This document shows, piece by piece, positions 52,986 through 62,291 of a stretch of DNA of 64,000 nucleotides. The position numbers and the translations under genes are program-made. Position 1 is the stretch's first letter. Each line of letters opens with the position of its first letter. Location of the stretch: contig NZ_QRDQ01000008.1 in NCBI RefSeq assembly GCF_003385895.1, positions 492,354 through 556,353 on the forward strand, read 5' to 3'. The notes under the pieces are model-generated. The model saw only the letters and a list, made by a program, of their open reading frames with translations, was not told the DNA's origin and ran no database searches. Source of the stretch: Flavobacterium cutihirudinis (GTDB lineage Bacteria > Bacteroidota > Bacteroidia > Flavobacteriales > Flavobacteriaceae).

Positions 52986-53594
52986 ATGAATAAAGAAAAA
53001 TTTCAAAATAAATATCGCATTTCTTCAATAAGAGCGCAATGGTGGGATTATGGATGGAACGGTGCTTATTTTATAACCATTTGTACACAAGACAGAAAAC
53101 ATTATTTTGGAGAAATTCAAAATAATAAAATGATTTTGTCAGCGGCTGGTATTATTGCTGATCTATTGTGGCATCAAATTCCAACACATCATAAAAACGT
53201 TGAATTGGGTGATTTTGTCGTCATGCCAAATCATATTCACGGAATTTTGATTATTGATAAAAAATCGAATAATATTGATTTGGATTTCGCAAATGACGCC
53301 AATATTGTACAGACAGGGCATGCCCTGTCTCAACACGCCCTGTCTCTACAAAATCCTGGATCGCAACGGTTTCAAAATATTGGAAAAAACACCATTTCGT
53401 CAATTGTTGGATCCTATAAATCTGCCGTAACCAAACATGCCAACAGATTAGGATATCCACATCAATGGCAAAAATTATTTTACGACAATATCATTAGAAA
53501 CAATAATGACTATCAAAGAATTTCTGATTATATTGTTTCAAATCCGGAAAATTGGACAAAGGATAAATTTAAAACAGAGAATAAATCAAAATGA
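52986..53594 (+). CDS. REP-associated tyrosine transposase (RAYT, Y1 family)
   Basis: 202 residues, full length. The N-terminus WNGAYFITICTQDRKHYFGE, the HUH motif in VVMPNHIHGILII (about 79-91) and the C-terminal catalytic-Tyr helix (NNDYQRISDYIVSNPENW) define an IS200-like RAYT. Such proteins are usually single-copy and act on REP palindromes. Here a REP-like palindrome with a partial second arm (53311-53352) lies inside the coding frame and codes for TGHALSQHALSLQ, an in-frame insertion. Another palindrome follows 25 bp after the stop. Confidence 0.87.
   Translation: MNKEKFQNKYRISSIRAQWWDYGWNGAYFITICTQDRKHYFGEIQNNKMILSAAGIIADLLWHQIPTHHKNVELGDFVVMPNHIHGILIIDKKSNNIDLDFANDANIVQTGHALSQHALSLQNPGSQRFQNIGKNTISSIVGSYKSAVTKHANRLGYPHQWQKLFYDNIIRNNNDYQRISDYIVSNPENWTKDKFKTENKSK
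53311..53352. repeat. REP-like palindrome inside the RAYT gene
   Basis: Perfect 20-bp palindrome (53311-53330, AGACAGGGCA and its complement) followed by CGCCCTGTCTCTACAAA, which looks like a second half-element. The peptide TGHALSQHALS repeats accordingly. Confidence 0.72.
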
Positions 53595-53618
53595 TTTTAA
53601 AAAAAAATGATATTGTAG

Positions 53619-53638
53619 ATACAAGCCATGCCTTGTAT
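53619..53638. repeat. REP-like palindrome after the RAYT gene
   Basis: ATACAAG-CCATGC-CTTGTAT, arms ATACAAG / CTTGTAT, 25 bp beyond the RAYT stop and 34 bp before the next gene. It carries the GTAGA flank (TTGTAGATAC) typical of these elements. Confidence 0.62.
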
Positions 53639-53671
53639 TTGTTTAAATTTGAGTTTACAAAATAGAATAGC

Positions 53672-55351
53672 ATGAAAGAAACCAAACATATATCAAGATC
53701 AAGAGCGCAGGAATCATCTGCAGCTATTGAAAAAATGTACATAACAATGCGCCATTTATTCAACCGTGGTTTTTATAAACCAATGGGAGTTTCCGGCGAT
53801 AGTTTAAGAGAATCATTATTAGCATTACGCCCGGAAATTTACGGAAATATTGCTGAGGAAAAAGTAGAATTAAACGGACTTTTGTACGTTATAGAGCGTC
53901 TTCCAATAGGAATTGAACAATGTAGATTCATCAATTTAACTTCAGATGAAGGATATTCAAAATCGCATTTTCAGCCAATTGTTCCTCCAAAAAGAAGAAG
54001 AAATTGTTACCGAATCGACGAAGAACAAATGAATGTTGAAATCACGCGCGGACGTTCGGACATTTATGATATTCTGACGCATTTGACTTTCATTTTCATC
54101 GAATCGCACAAAATAAAAAATAGAGTTTTGATTGATGACGGCGGAGAAGTTTCGCGTGATTGGTTAAAATTAGAACAAGCCGTTACGCAGACAAAAAAGC
54201 TTTCGCAGATTGAAAAAGAAAAAGCAATTTCGCATGTTGCTAATATTTTAGCGAGAACATTTGAAGAAGTTTTGGATATTTACGACGCTTTCGGTTCCGA
54301 AAATGCGCCAGATCGTTTTCTGCACGTAATTTATTGGTTAGGAAAATTAGCGATCGAAGAAATTGTTGAAAATAATAAACGAACCATTACATTCAGTCCG
54401 GTTTTGCGCGAGCGTTTAGGACATCATATTCACGGAGAAATCTGGGCAACAAATATCAAGGAAGTTTTAAAGGCAAACGATCTTTTAAAACGTCCAATTC
54501 ACGTGATTAGTGCGAACATGCACAGTGTAATGAATTCGATTTTTGCAACGCCGCTATTAACTTCTAAATATAAAGGAAAAAGTGATTTTCATATTTATGA
54601 AGAATTAAGTAGTTCGGGTTCAAAAGAAATCAGAAGTCAGGTTGAAGAATTGGCTTTTAAAAACGGAATGATTTCTTTACCAGATACTTCAGGAACAAAT
54701 ATTGACGTTCAGATTTTTGATACTGCTAAAATAGATTGGTCAAAAACAGCATTTTCAAACGCAAATGTAGGCGAAGAAAAACCAGTTATTATCGTAATGG
54801 ATTATGCTTTTGGAGAACAGGCGTATGAAACAATCGACGAACTTTTAAAACCATTTAAAAAAGAAACTTTACTAAATGTAAAATCGGTTTCGATTATGGG
54901 GAAAGCGGGAATTTTGGAAGGCGGAAAAGGAGATATCATGATTCCTTCGGCACATATTAATGAAGGAACTGCGGATAATTATTTCTTTGAAAATGAATTA
55001 ACCGGTGATATGTTCAGAGGAAATGACATCGATGTTTATGAAGGCGCAATGGTTACCGTTCTTGGGACTTCGTTACAAAACAGAGATTTGTTGAAGTTTT
55101 TCCACGAATCGACCTGGGGTGTAATTGGCCTTGAAATGGAAGGTTCATATTATCAAAAAGCGATTCAGTCGGCATCAAAAATTAGAAAAAGTGTGCCGCA
55201 CGATATTAAAGTTCGTTATGCGTATTATGCTTCGGATAATCCACTTGAAACCGGAAGTACACTGGCTTCAGGCGGATTAGGAACAACTGGTGTAAAACCA
55301 ACTTATTTGATTACCATTAAAATTTTGGAACAAATTTTCAACGTAAAATAA
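53672..55351 (+). CDS. large conserved protein with nucleoside-phosphorylase-like C-terminus (DUF6909-like)
   Basis: 559 residues, no signal peptide or membrane helix. The first 270 residues are helical and basic (RRRNCYRIDEEQMNVEITRGRSDIYDILTHL). The C-terminal half has the plan of a purine-nucleoside phosphorylase/AMP nucleosidase: SIMGKAGILEGGKGDIMIPSAHINEGTADNY, then a GLEMEGSYYQKAI block (E-M-E ribose-binding type) and YYASDNPL. The exact substrate is not visible. I recall this as a Bacteroidota-specific family of unknown role; the nucleosidase-like reading is inference from motif order. The next gene starts 8 bp downstream. Confidence 0.65.
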   Translation: MKETKHISRSRAQESSAAIEKMYITMRHLFNRGFYKPMGVSGDSLRESLLALRPEIYGNIAEEKVELNGLLYVIERLPIGIEQCRFINLTSDEGYSKSHFQPIVPPKRRRNCYRIDEEQMNVEITRGRSDIYDILTHLTFIFIESHKIKNRVLIDDGGEVSRDWLKLEQAVTQTKKLSQIEKEKAISHVANILARTFEEVLDIYDAFGSENAPDRFLHVIYWLGKLAIEEIVENNKRTITFSPVLRERLGHHIHGEIWATNIKEVLKANDLLKRPIHVISANMHSVMNSIFATPLLTSKYKGKSDFHIYEELSSSGSKEIRSQVEELAFKNGMISLPDTSGTNIDVQIFDTAKIDWSKTAFSNANVGEEKPVIIVMDYAFGEQAYETIDELLKPFKKETLLNVKSVSIMGKAGILEGGKGDIMIPSAHINEGTADNYFFENELTGDMFRGNDIDVYEGAMVTVLGTSLQNRDLLKFFHESTWGVIGLEMEGSYYQKAIQSASKIRKSVPHDIKVRYAYYASDNPLETGSTLASGGLGTTGVKPTYLITIKILEQIFNVK

Positions 55352-55359
55352 AGCAATAC

Positions 55360-56337
55360 ATGAGTACAAAAGTACCCCAAAATACAGATCAGGAAATAGA
55401 CATTTTTCAGCTTTCTAAAAGCATCGGTAATTTTTTTGATCGCGTGAACAGAAATATTTTCAGAGGGATTCAGTTTTTTGTCAAAAACTGGATTGCTGTT
55501 CTTATTTTGGTTGTACTTGGAATTGCACTCGGATTTTATTTGGATTCTAGCAAAAAATCGTATCAGAATCAAATTGTTGTAACACCAAATTTTGAAAGTG
55601 TCGATTATTTATACGCCAAAATCGATTTGATTCAGTCTAAAATTGCTTCCGGCGATATTGATTTTACAAATAAGGTTTTTGGAACTTCAGGACGAAATGC
55701 AATTAAAAAAATTGAAATTAAACCCGTTCCTGATGTTTATAAATTTATCGAAGACAAAGAGCAAAACTTTGAACTGATTAAACTAATGGCTGAGGTAGGC
55801 GAAGTGAAAAAGGTTCTGGAAGATAATATTACCAGTAAAAACTATACTTTTCATACCATTACGTTTACTTCAAACGAAGAAATCAGCGAAAAAGAAGTTG
55901 TGGAACCGCTGTTAAATTATCTAAATAAGTCTGCTTATTTTGATGCTATTCAAAAAATTGGATATAAAAATCTGGAAAACGAAATTGCTCAAAACGATAC
56001 CATTATTGCACAGATTAATCATGTTTTAAATGGTCTTTCTGGAAATTCAAAAAGCGATAAATTGATTTATAATAATGAAAATCTGCAACTAAACGATATT
56101 ATAAAAACCAAACAAAAACTGATTTCAGAGCAAGGAAAAAACAGATTCAGATTGATTAGTTTTAACAAAACGATTAAAGAAATCAATTCGACTATTAATA
56201 TAAATGAAAACAAAACAGTGAACGGAAACTTTAAAATCTGGCTGCCAATTTTCTTTATTTTTATTTTTGTTTTGATTAGCATGTTTCTTAAATTTTACCG
56301 TAAACAGCTTGCTCTTTCAAAGGCAAGTCAACTTTAA
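55360..56337 (+). CDS. Wzz-like polysaccharide chain-length regulator
   Basis: 325 residues. Two membrane helices (about 45-65, VLILVVLGIALGFYL, and 290-312, WLPIFFIFIFVLISMFL) enclose a periplasmic coiled-coil region (about 70-285), the standard Wzz topology. Helix 1 is preceded by a short cytoplasmic tail. Wzz-type proteins set the chain length of O-antigen or capsule. It opens an exopolysaccharide locus, directly followed by a flippase. Confidence 0.78.
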   Translation: MSTKVPQNTDQEIDIFQLSKSIGNFFDRVNRNIFRGIQFFVKNWIAVLILVVLGIALGFYLDSSKKSYQNQIVVTPNFESVDYLYAKIDLIQSKIASGDIDFTNKVFGTSGRNAIKKIEIKPVPDVYKFIEDKEQNFELIKLMAEVGEVKKVLEDNITSKNYTFHTITFTSNEEISEKEVVEPLLNYLNKSAYFDAIQKIGYKNLENEIAQNDTIIAQINHVLNGLSGNSKSDKLIYNNENLQLNDIIKTKQKLISEQGKNRFRLISFNKTIKEINSTININENKTVNGNFKIWLPIFFIFIFVLISMFLKFYRKQLALSKASQL

Positions 56338-56343
56338 AAACAA

Positions 56344-57648
56344 TTGAAAAGCAGCGTCATTTTTGAAAAAATTTCTCAAAGTCAATTTTTAAAACAAATT
56401 TTCAGCACTTTGTTTTTAAGGGTTTTCGGAGCTCTTTTATTGTTTGGGTTCACCATATTTTTGACCAAATCGTACAGTCCGAAACTTGTCGGGCAATATG
56501 ATTTTGTTCGTTCTTTTTTTTTATCCATAGGGAGTATTTGCATGTTGGGTTTTGATCAGTCCATTCTCTATTTTAAAGGTCAACTGGCTAGTAAAAATGC
56601 ACTTGAAGAATTAAAAAAAATATATCTTAAAATGGTTGCAATGCTATTCTGTACTTCGGTTCTGGCATTGCTTATCATTTCAGTTATCAGTAAGGAAATA
56701 ATCAACAATTACTTTGCAGATTCATCGGTTTATTTAATTCTTTTAAAAGGCGCGGCAACCTTATTTTTTTACGGAATTTCGACTTTAAACACCGAAATTT
56801 TCAGAGCGCTTGATAAATTATATGTAGCAGAGTTATTTCGAAATATTGTAAAATATATTCCGTTAATAATAGGAGCGGTTGCCTTATTTTACTGGCATAA
56901 AGAAAATTATTTGGTCGATGTTTTTCTGCTTGGTTTTGTCTTTTTGGCTATTCTGAGCTCGTTTTTTGTCTTTATTTATTTTAGAAAAATAAAAGTGACA
57001 AAAGCTATAGAAAGCATTTCAAAGAAAGAGGTTTTTTTGAAATCATATCCGATAGCAATCAGCGGAATGGCTTTATTCTTACTGATGAGTTTCGACATTA
57101 TGTTTTTAAAGAAATACAGAAATGATGAAACAGTAGCGTTTTACTCAGTTGGAGTAAAAGTTATGACGATTATTTCGATCATAATTTTATCAATAAACAT
57201 TACGGTTTCAACAAAAATCGCTGAGCATTTTGCAAGTTACGACAAAGAACAACTCTCAAGGATTTTAAGAAATAGTGCAAGATCGATTTGCGTCATTACT
57301 TTGCCCGTTGTACTTTTAATTAGTCTGTTTTCAGAACAAGTTTTATCTTGTTTTGGACATCAATATGTTGCGGCAAAAGAAGCTTTTTTGATTTTAATAA
57401 TAGGACAGGGAATTTGCTCTATGTTTGGCGCTGCACCGGTTTATTTGAATATGACTGGCAGACAACATGTTTTTCAAATTATTTTAATTATCGCGGTGAT
57501 GATTAATTTTGTTTTAAACCGATTTTTAATTCCGGTTTACGGAATGACAGGCGCTGCAATTGCATTTGTTTCCAGCTCTTGTTTCTGGAATTTTGTTGTT
57601 GCCGTTTTCATTTATAAAAAAGATAGAATAAAAGTCTTTTTTCATTAA
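56344..57648 (+). CDS. polysaccharide flippase (Wzx / MOP family)
   Basis: 434 residues from a TTG start (56344), 6 bp after the Wzz-like gene; no nearby ATG fits better. About 12 membrane helices with short loops (LFLRVFGALLLFGFTIFLTKSYSPKLVGQYDFVRS at the start) and the late MTGAAIAFVSSSCFWNFVVAVFIYK helix pair give the MOP/Wzx profile. It flips lipid-linked sugar units across the inner membrane. Confidence 0.82.
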   Translation: MKSSVIFEKISQSQFLKQIFSTLFLRVFGALLLFGFTIFLTKSYSPKLVGQYDFVRSFFLSIGSICMLGFDQSILYFKGQLASKNALEELKKIYLKMVAMLFCTSVLALLIISVISKEIINNYFADSSVYLILLKGAATLFFYGISTLNTEIFRALDKLYVAELFRNIVKYIPLIIGAVALFYWHKENYLVDVFLLGFVFLAILSSFFVFIYFRKIKVTKAIESISKKEVFLKSYPIAISGMALFLLMSFDIMFLKKYRNDETVAFYSVGVKVMTIISIIILSINITVSTKIAEHFASYDKEQLSRILRNSARSICVITLPVVLLISLFSEQVLSCFGHQYVAAKEAFLILIIGQGICSMFGAAPVYLNMTGRQHVFQIILIIAVMINFVLNRFLIPVYGMTGAAIAFVSSSCFWNFVVAVFIYKKDRIKVFFH

Positions 57649-57654
57649 TTTAAA

Positions 57655-58755
57655 ATGAAAGTACTTCACGTCATAAATAGTTTAGAAACCGGAGGAGCAG
57701 AGAAGCTGCTTTTAGATACGATTCCGCTTTATAATGAAAGAGGAATTCAGGCCGATTTATTACTACTTAATGGAGAAGAATTCCCTTTTTTAAAGGATTT
57801 AAAGGCAATGAATTGCTGTAAAATCTATTCGATAGGTTCAAAGGCTTACAATCCGCTGCATGTTTTTAGACTAATTCCTTTTTTATGGAAATATGATATT
57901 GCGCACGTTCATTTGTTTCCTTCGCAATATTGGATTGTTCTAGCCAAGATCTTTTCTTTTTCAAAAATTAAAATAGTTGTAACTGAACATAGCACAACAA
58001 ATCCACGCATCGATAATTTCTTTTTAAGTTTCTTAGACCGATTTATTTATAAATTTTATGCTAAAGTGGTTTGCATTTCAGATGAAGTATATCAAATTCG
58101 GAAGAAGCATTTAAGAAATCCAAAATCTCAACTGGTTGTAATTGAGAACGGAGTTAAACTTCAAAATATTTACAATGCCAAACCATATGAAAGAAAAATA
58201 ATTTCAGAATCATTTCAGGATCAGGATGTTTTATTAATACAAATTGCTAGTTTTAATAAACATAAAGACCCGAAAACGGTGATAAAAGCAATGCAATATT
58301 TACCGGAGAATTATAAAATAATTTTTGTTGGAAATGGCCCTTTCAGAGAAAATTGCGAAAGTCTGGCAAACGAACTTAAGGTTGCAGAACGCATTTATTT
58401 TTTAGGAAGCCGAACCGATGTACCACAACTTTTAAAAACCGCAGACATTTCTATTTTGAGCACAAAAGGAGAAGGATTAAGTTTGACAGCTATTGAAAGT
58501 ATGGCTTCTGAAAAACCATTTATAGCGGCAAACGTTTCAGGAATGGATATCGTTAAAGGAGCTGGTATTTTGTTCGAAAAAGGAAATGCCGAAGAATTGG
58601 CTTTTTATATTAAGAAGTTAATAAATGAAAAAGATTTTTATGAAACTACGGTAAATGCCTGTAAAGCAAGATCAAAAGAATTCGATATTGATTTTATGAT
58701 CGATAAACATGTACTTTTATATCAGGGAATAGTAAAAACTAAAAATGAAAATTAA
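57655..58755 (+). CDS. glycosyltransferase family 4
   Basis: 366 residues. N-terminal VLHVINSLETGGAEKLLLD is the GT4 start; IVVTEHSTTNPR and the C-terminal E-x7-E region (STKGEGLSLTAIESMASEKPFIAANVSGMDIVKG) are GT-B retaining motifs. It uses a nucleotide sugar, type unknown, to extend a polysaccharide on the cytoplasmic face. It overlaps the next gene by 11 bp. Confidence 0.88.
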   Translation: MKVLHVINSLETGGAEKLLLDTIPLYNERGIQADLLLLNGEEFPFLKDLKAMNCCKIYSIGSKAYNPLHVFRLIPFLWKYDIAHVHLFPSQYWIVLAKIFSFSKIKIVVTEHSTTNPRIDNFFLSFLDRFIYKFYAKVVCISDEVYQIRKKHLRNPKSQLVVIENGVKLQNIYNAKPYERKIISESFQDQDVLLIQIASFNKHKDPKTVIKAMQYLPENYKIIFVGNGPFRENCESLANELKVAERIYFLGSRTDVPQLLKTADISILSTKGEGLSLTAIESMASEKPFIAANVSGMDIVKGAGILFEKGNAEELAFYIKKLINEKDFYETTVNACKARSKEFDIDFMIDKHVLLYQGIVKTKNEN

Positions 58756-59803
58756 AAAAAACATAGCAACATTTCTTCTACTTGCAATGGCCAATTTGGT
58801 CATTGGATTTGTGTCTTTTTTTATTTTGCCTCCAAAGTTTTTTTATGACGCCGCAACTATTGCTTACGATAAAGGAAACGAAATAGGTTATTTAGGAAGT
58901 TATCCGCTTACAATTCTGTTTTATAAAATTACGGGTTTGCGTTATTTGCCTTTTCCGGTGGTTGGACTTATACAATTTCCGATTTTAATGTATGTTTTGT
59001 ATAAGATTGGTATTCCTGAAAACTTTGAAAAAATCAATGTTAAAAACATTTTGATCTACATGGGAATTTTTATGATTGCCATTTTTATATCCATGCCATC
59101 CAAAGAATTCCTAACTTTTTTATACGTTGTCCCAATTGTTTTTATGTGCAAAAATGAAGAGGTTTCGTTAAAAAAAGCAATTATTATAACTGTTCTGATG
59201 TTGTTGTTTTTTGGAGCGGTTTATCGTCCGTATTATGCTTTTATTCCTATTATTGGAGGCGGAATGTATGCTGTTAGTTTAATAAGCTTTAAAAACAAAA
59301 CCATAAAAACGATTTTTTATGGGCTTTTGATTGCTGTTTTTTTGTCTTTCAGTCATGGTGTCATAAAAGGGAAATATCTTTCTGAAATTAGCCGAAATGT
59401 AGTAAATGATAAACGTATGGGATCTTCTGATGCCAATTCGATTATTATTTCGCCCGTAAAAACAGATACTTGGTACGGAGAAGCAATTGGTATTTTCTAC
59501 GGTTTTTTTACGGTGAATGTTCCTGTAAACGGACTAAAACATATATTTTCTCCTCAGATTATAGTTTTTATAATTTGGCAACTTTTGTTGTTTTATATTT
59601 TGCTGGTGCGTTTTTCGAAATGTTTAAAAGATCGGATTCGGTATTCTAAAGAACTTTTGGTTTTGCTGGTTATTTTTTCATTTTTTATCGTGCAGGGAAT
59701 GTTTGAACCGGATCTAGGAACTGCTGTGAGACATAAAATCGGGATTTTTCCTTTAATTTATTTTGCCTTATACTATGAGTCTTTCCGAAAAGAACTTCAA
59801 TAG
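58745..59803 (+). CDS. multi-pass membrane protein, possible polysaccharide polymerase
   Basis: 352 residues with about nine membrane helices and few conserved residues; KNEEVSLKKA and SSDANSIIISPVKTDTWYGEAIGIFYG loops are periplasmic or cytoplasmic by prediction. The position between a glycosyltransferase and an O-antigen ligase-like gene, and the hydrophobic profile, fit a Wzy-like or EpsG-like polymerase, but no signature is strong. Overlaps both neighbours. Confidence 0.55.
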   Translation: MKIKKNIATFLLLAMANLVIGFVSFFILPPKFFYDAATIAYDKGNEIGYLGSYPLTILFYKITGLRYLPFPVVGLIQFPILMYVLYKIGIPENFEKINVKNILIYMGIFMIAIFISMPSKEFLTFLYVVPIVFMCKNEEVSLKKAIIITVLMLLFFGAVYRPYYAFIPIIGGGMYAVSLISFKNKTIKTIFYGLLIAVFLSFSHGVIKGKYLSEISRNVVNDKRMGSSDANSIIISPVKTDTWYGEAIGIFYGFFTVNVPVNGLKHIFSPQIIVFIIWQLLLFYILLVRFSKCLKDRIRYSKELLVLLVIFSFFIVQGMFEPDLGTAVRHKIGIFPLIYFALYYESFRKELQ

Positions 59804-61079
59804 AATTTTTCACATTTTCTTGTGTCTGATAGCAATTACAATGATTTTCAGGAAACCTTGTACGTTGCTGATCATTTTATTTGGTGTTTTTAATTTGATT
59901 TTTGTTCGAAAATTAAAATTTGACAAAACAGCTTTTATTTTAATGGCGTGTATTGCTTCGCCGCTTTTATTGGAAATTTTGTTTTTTTGGAATAATGATT
60001 CATCGGCAAAAGGACTAAAAGCGCTAGAAAAAAACATTTCCTTATTACTTTTTCCGATTTTTATTATTGGAAATTATCAGCGTGTACGATTTTTTAAATT
60101 ATTACAAACGTATGCTGCCATCACTACAGTTGTAATGTTATTTTTCTTTGTCAGATTTATTGTTGTTTATCCTGAATTACTACAGAAATATTTAAGCGGA
60201 ATCGATTTATTCGAAATGGGATATAAATTTTCTGAAACGCTCAATATTCATGCTCCGGCTTTAAATATGCATTTGGCTTTTGTATCGGTTTGTGCACTTT
60301 ATGCTGTTTTTTATAGCTTTACAAACAACGAAAAATTTGGTTTAAAAGCAGTTTGGCTTTTGGCTTTTTTATTGTCATTCTTTTTTGTGCTTTTTGTAAA
60401 TACCAGAATGGCGTTGGCAAATGCGTTGGCAGGATTTTTAATTGTGATATTTTTTGAAATCAGTGCTAGAATCAATGTCAAAAAAATGATTTTAGCAAGT
60501 ACAATTATCTTGATTTTATTGGGCGGAACTTTGTTTTTCTTCGTCCAGAAAAATCCATACATGAAAGAAAAATATACAACAACAACTTTTGCATACATGG
60601 ATAAAGTTGGGAAATTGGACGAAATAGATCATCCTGAATATACCGTTTTTAATTCCTTCGTAACTCGTGTTTCAGTTTGGAAATCGGCTTGGGAATTGTC
60701 ATTGCAACATCTTCCTTTTGGCGTTGGTGCTTCAGATAGCAAACCGGAATTAAATAAATATTTTGCAGAAACAAATCAAAAATTTTTGGCAAAATATGAA
60801 TTCCCGACGCACAATCAATTTTTGGATTTTTTACTAAAGTTTGGAATCTTGGGCCCGATGGTGGTTTTGCTTTATATTTCCGCGATTGGATATTTAGGAT
60901 ATAAGCTCAAAAACGCTGTGATTTTGGCTTTTTTCCTTATTTTCTTTACATCCAATTTAACGGATGATTTTTTGCTCCGCTTTGACGGAATTGCCTTCAG
61001 TGGTTTTTGGTTTTCGGTTTTTGGCAGTTATTGGCTTCAGCAGAAAATCATTCTTGATAAAGCGTTAAAAGCTGTTTAA
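59775..61079 (+). CDS. O-antigen ligase/polymerase family membrane protein
   Basis: 434 residues from ATG 59775 (a TTG 12 bases upstream, 59763, is also in frame but less likely). About 11 membrane helices. The large loop holds TFAYMDKVGKLDEIDHPEY and the ligase-type helix end is PTHNQFLDFLLKFGILGPMVV, the Wzy_C/WaaL hallmark (H-N-x-x-L). It joins or polymerises O-antigen. The gene overlaps the previous one by 29 bp and the convergent GT gene by 32 bp. Confidence 0.75.
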   Translation: MSLSEKNFNRIFHIFLCLIAITMIFRKPCTLLIILFGVFNLIFVRKLKFDKTAFILMACIASPLLLEILFFWNNDSSAKGLKALEKNISLLLFPIFIIGNYQRVRFFKLLQTYAAITTVVMLFFFVRFIVVYPELLQKYLSGIDLFEMGYKFSETLNIHAPALNMHLAFVSVCALYAVFYSFTNNEKFGLKAVWLLAFLLSFFFVLFVNTRMALANALAGFLIVIFFEISARINVKKMILASTIILILLGGTLFFFVQKNPYMKEKYTTTTFAYMDKVGKLDEIDHPEYTVFNSFVTRVSVWKSAWELSLQHLPFGVGASDSKPELNKYFAETNQKFLAKYEFPTHNQFLDFLLKFGILGPMVVLLYISAIGYLGYKLKNAVILAFFLIFFTSNLTDDFLLRFDGIAFSGFWFSVFGSYWLQQKIILDKALKAV

Positions 61080-62124
61080 AATTCAGATTTTTATCGAATA
61101 ATTCCTGACATCTTTTGAATGCTTTTTCTCCAAAAATCATTCTGTTTTCTGGATTTTTCAGAGTTTCAAAATAAGCATCTAATTCATTTATATCATCAAA
61201 AAGAAATCCGGTTTTATTTGGAAGAACAACATCTTTGTTACCCACAATATTAGTTGCAACAACAGGTTTTTCCAAAACCATTGCTTCAAGAACAGCAATT
61301 GGAAGACCTTCCCAAATGGAGGTTTGAAGATAAATATCAATTGTGTTCAAAGTTGTTAAAACAGTTTTTTGATCTAGAATCCAACCTGTAATCTGAATGT
61401 TTGGTGCAGTAATTAAATGCCCCAATTCGCCATCTCCAATCCAGATAAAATTGAAGTTCGGAAAGCGAAAAGCAATTTCATTAAATAATTCAGGATTTCT
61501 TGCCGCAGTAATTCTTCCCAAAATTCCGATCGTTAATTTTTCATTTTGATGAGGTTGAAAATAGAGGCGTATTGCTACTATATCAACGCCATTTCTATTA
61601 AGTTTTGATGGACCGATTGTTTTTGCAATTTCAAACTCGGTATCTCCGCATGCAATAGTTGTTCCTCCAAAAACCTGTTGAAAACTCTTTTCAATAGTAA
61701 AATAGAGGTTTTGCGTTGCTTTTGAAATATCAGTTCTTAAAAAAGAATAACCATGAGGCGTATAAAAAACTTTTCTTTTTTTGAATAGAGCAAAAACAGC
61801 AATTCGTCCTAGAACGCCGGCTTTTGAAGAATGTAAATGAACAATATCCGGATCGATTTCCTGGAGCTGTTTTCTTAATTTATAAAGCGATTTTAAATCC
61901 TGAAACGGAGCAATTTCGCGAACCATTTCGATATGAATTAATTTTACATTAGGAGAAAATTCAGCTTGTACTTTTGCAGGATTTACGCCATTTCTATGGC
62001 CGCTATACAGGATTGTAGTGTCAACAGTTTTGCGTATTTCTTCACTTCCAAAGAACCACGAAAGATCTTTAAAATAAGTATAAACGCCGCCTTCTAAGGC
62101 TTCAACAACATGTACAACTTTCAA
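61048..62124 (-). CDS. glycosyltransferase family 4, opposite strand
   Basis: 358 residues. VVHVVEALEGGVYTYFKDL at the start, VHLHSSKAGVLGRIAVFALFKKRKVFYTPHG and the C-terminal YLQTSIWEGLPIAVLEAMVLEKPVVATNIVGNKDVVLPN give a GT-B GT4 enzyme, related to EPS and sugar-chain starter transferases. The C-terminal acidic pair (E in the WEGLP and LEAM blocks) is present. It runs opposite to the rest of the locus and its stop lies inside the ligase-like gene. It may be a foreign or independently regulated insertion. Confidence 0.88.
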   Translation of the reverse strand: MKVVHVVEALEGGVYTYFKDLSWFFGSEEIRKTVDTTILYSGHRNGVNPAKVQAEFSPNVKLIHIEMVREIAPFQDLKSLYKLRKQLQEIDPDIVHLHSSKAGVLGRIAVFALFKKRKVFYTPHGYSFLRTDISKATQNLYFTIEKSFQQVFGGTTIACGDTEFEIAKTIGPSKLNRNGVDIVAIRLYFQPHQNEKLTIGILGRITAARNPELFNEIAFRFPNFNFIWIGDGELGHLITAPNIQITGWILDQKTVLTTLNTIDIYLQTSIWEGLPIAVLEAMVLEKPVVATNIVGNKDVVLPNKTGFLFDDINELDAYFETLKNPENRMIFGEKAFKRCQELFDKNLNFKQLLTLYQE

Positions 62125-62238
62125 AACAGATAAAATTTAGTTTCGTAAATGTAAAATAAACCGATTAATATTTGAATTAAAAAACAAATCTCTCTTTTAC
62201 TTAAAGTTTTTAGTCATTTTAAAGGCAGGATATTTTAT

Positions 62239-62246
62239 TACATTTG
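62239..62246 (+). promoter_or_regulatory. -7 element upstream of the decarboxylase gene
   Basis: TACATTTG fits TAnnTTTG, 45 bases before the ATG at 62292 and overlapping the GTG at 62244 that opens the longer frame. This favours 62292. Confidence 0.45.
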
Positions 62247-62291
62247 TGGATATTTGCAGAGATTACAAAAACAAGGGATCAAAAAATCATT

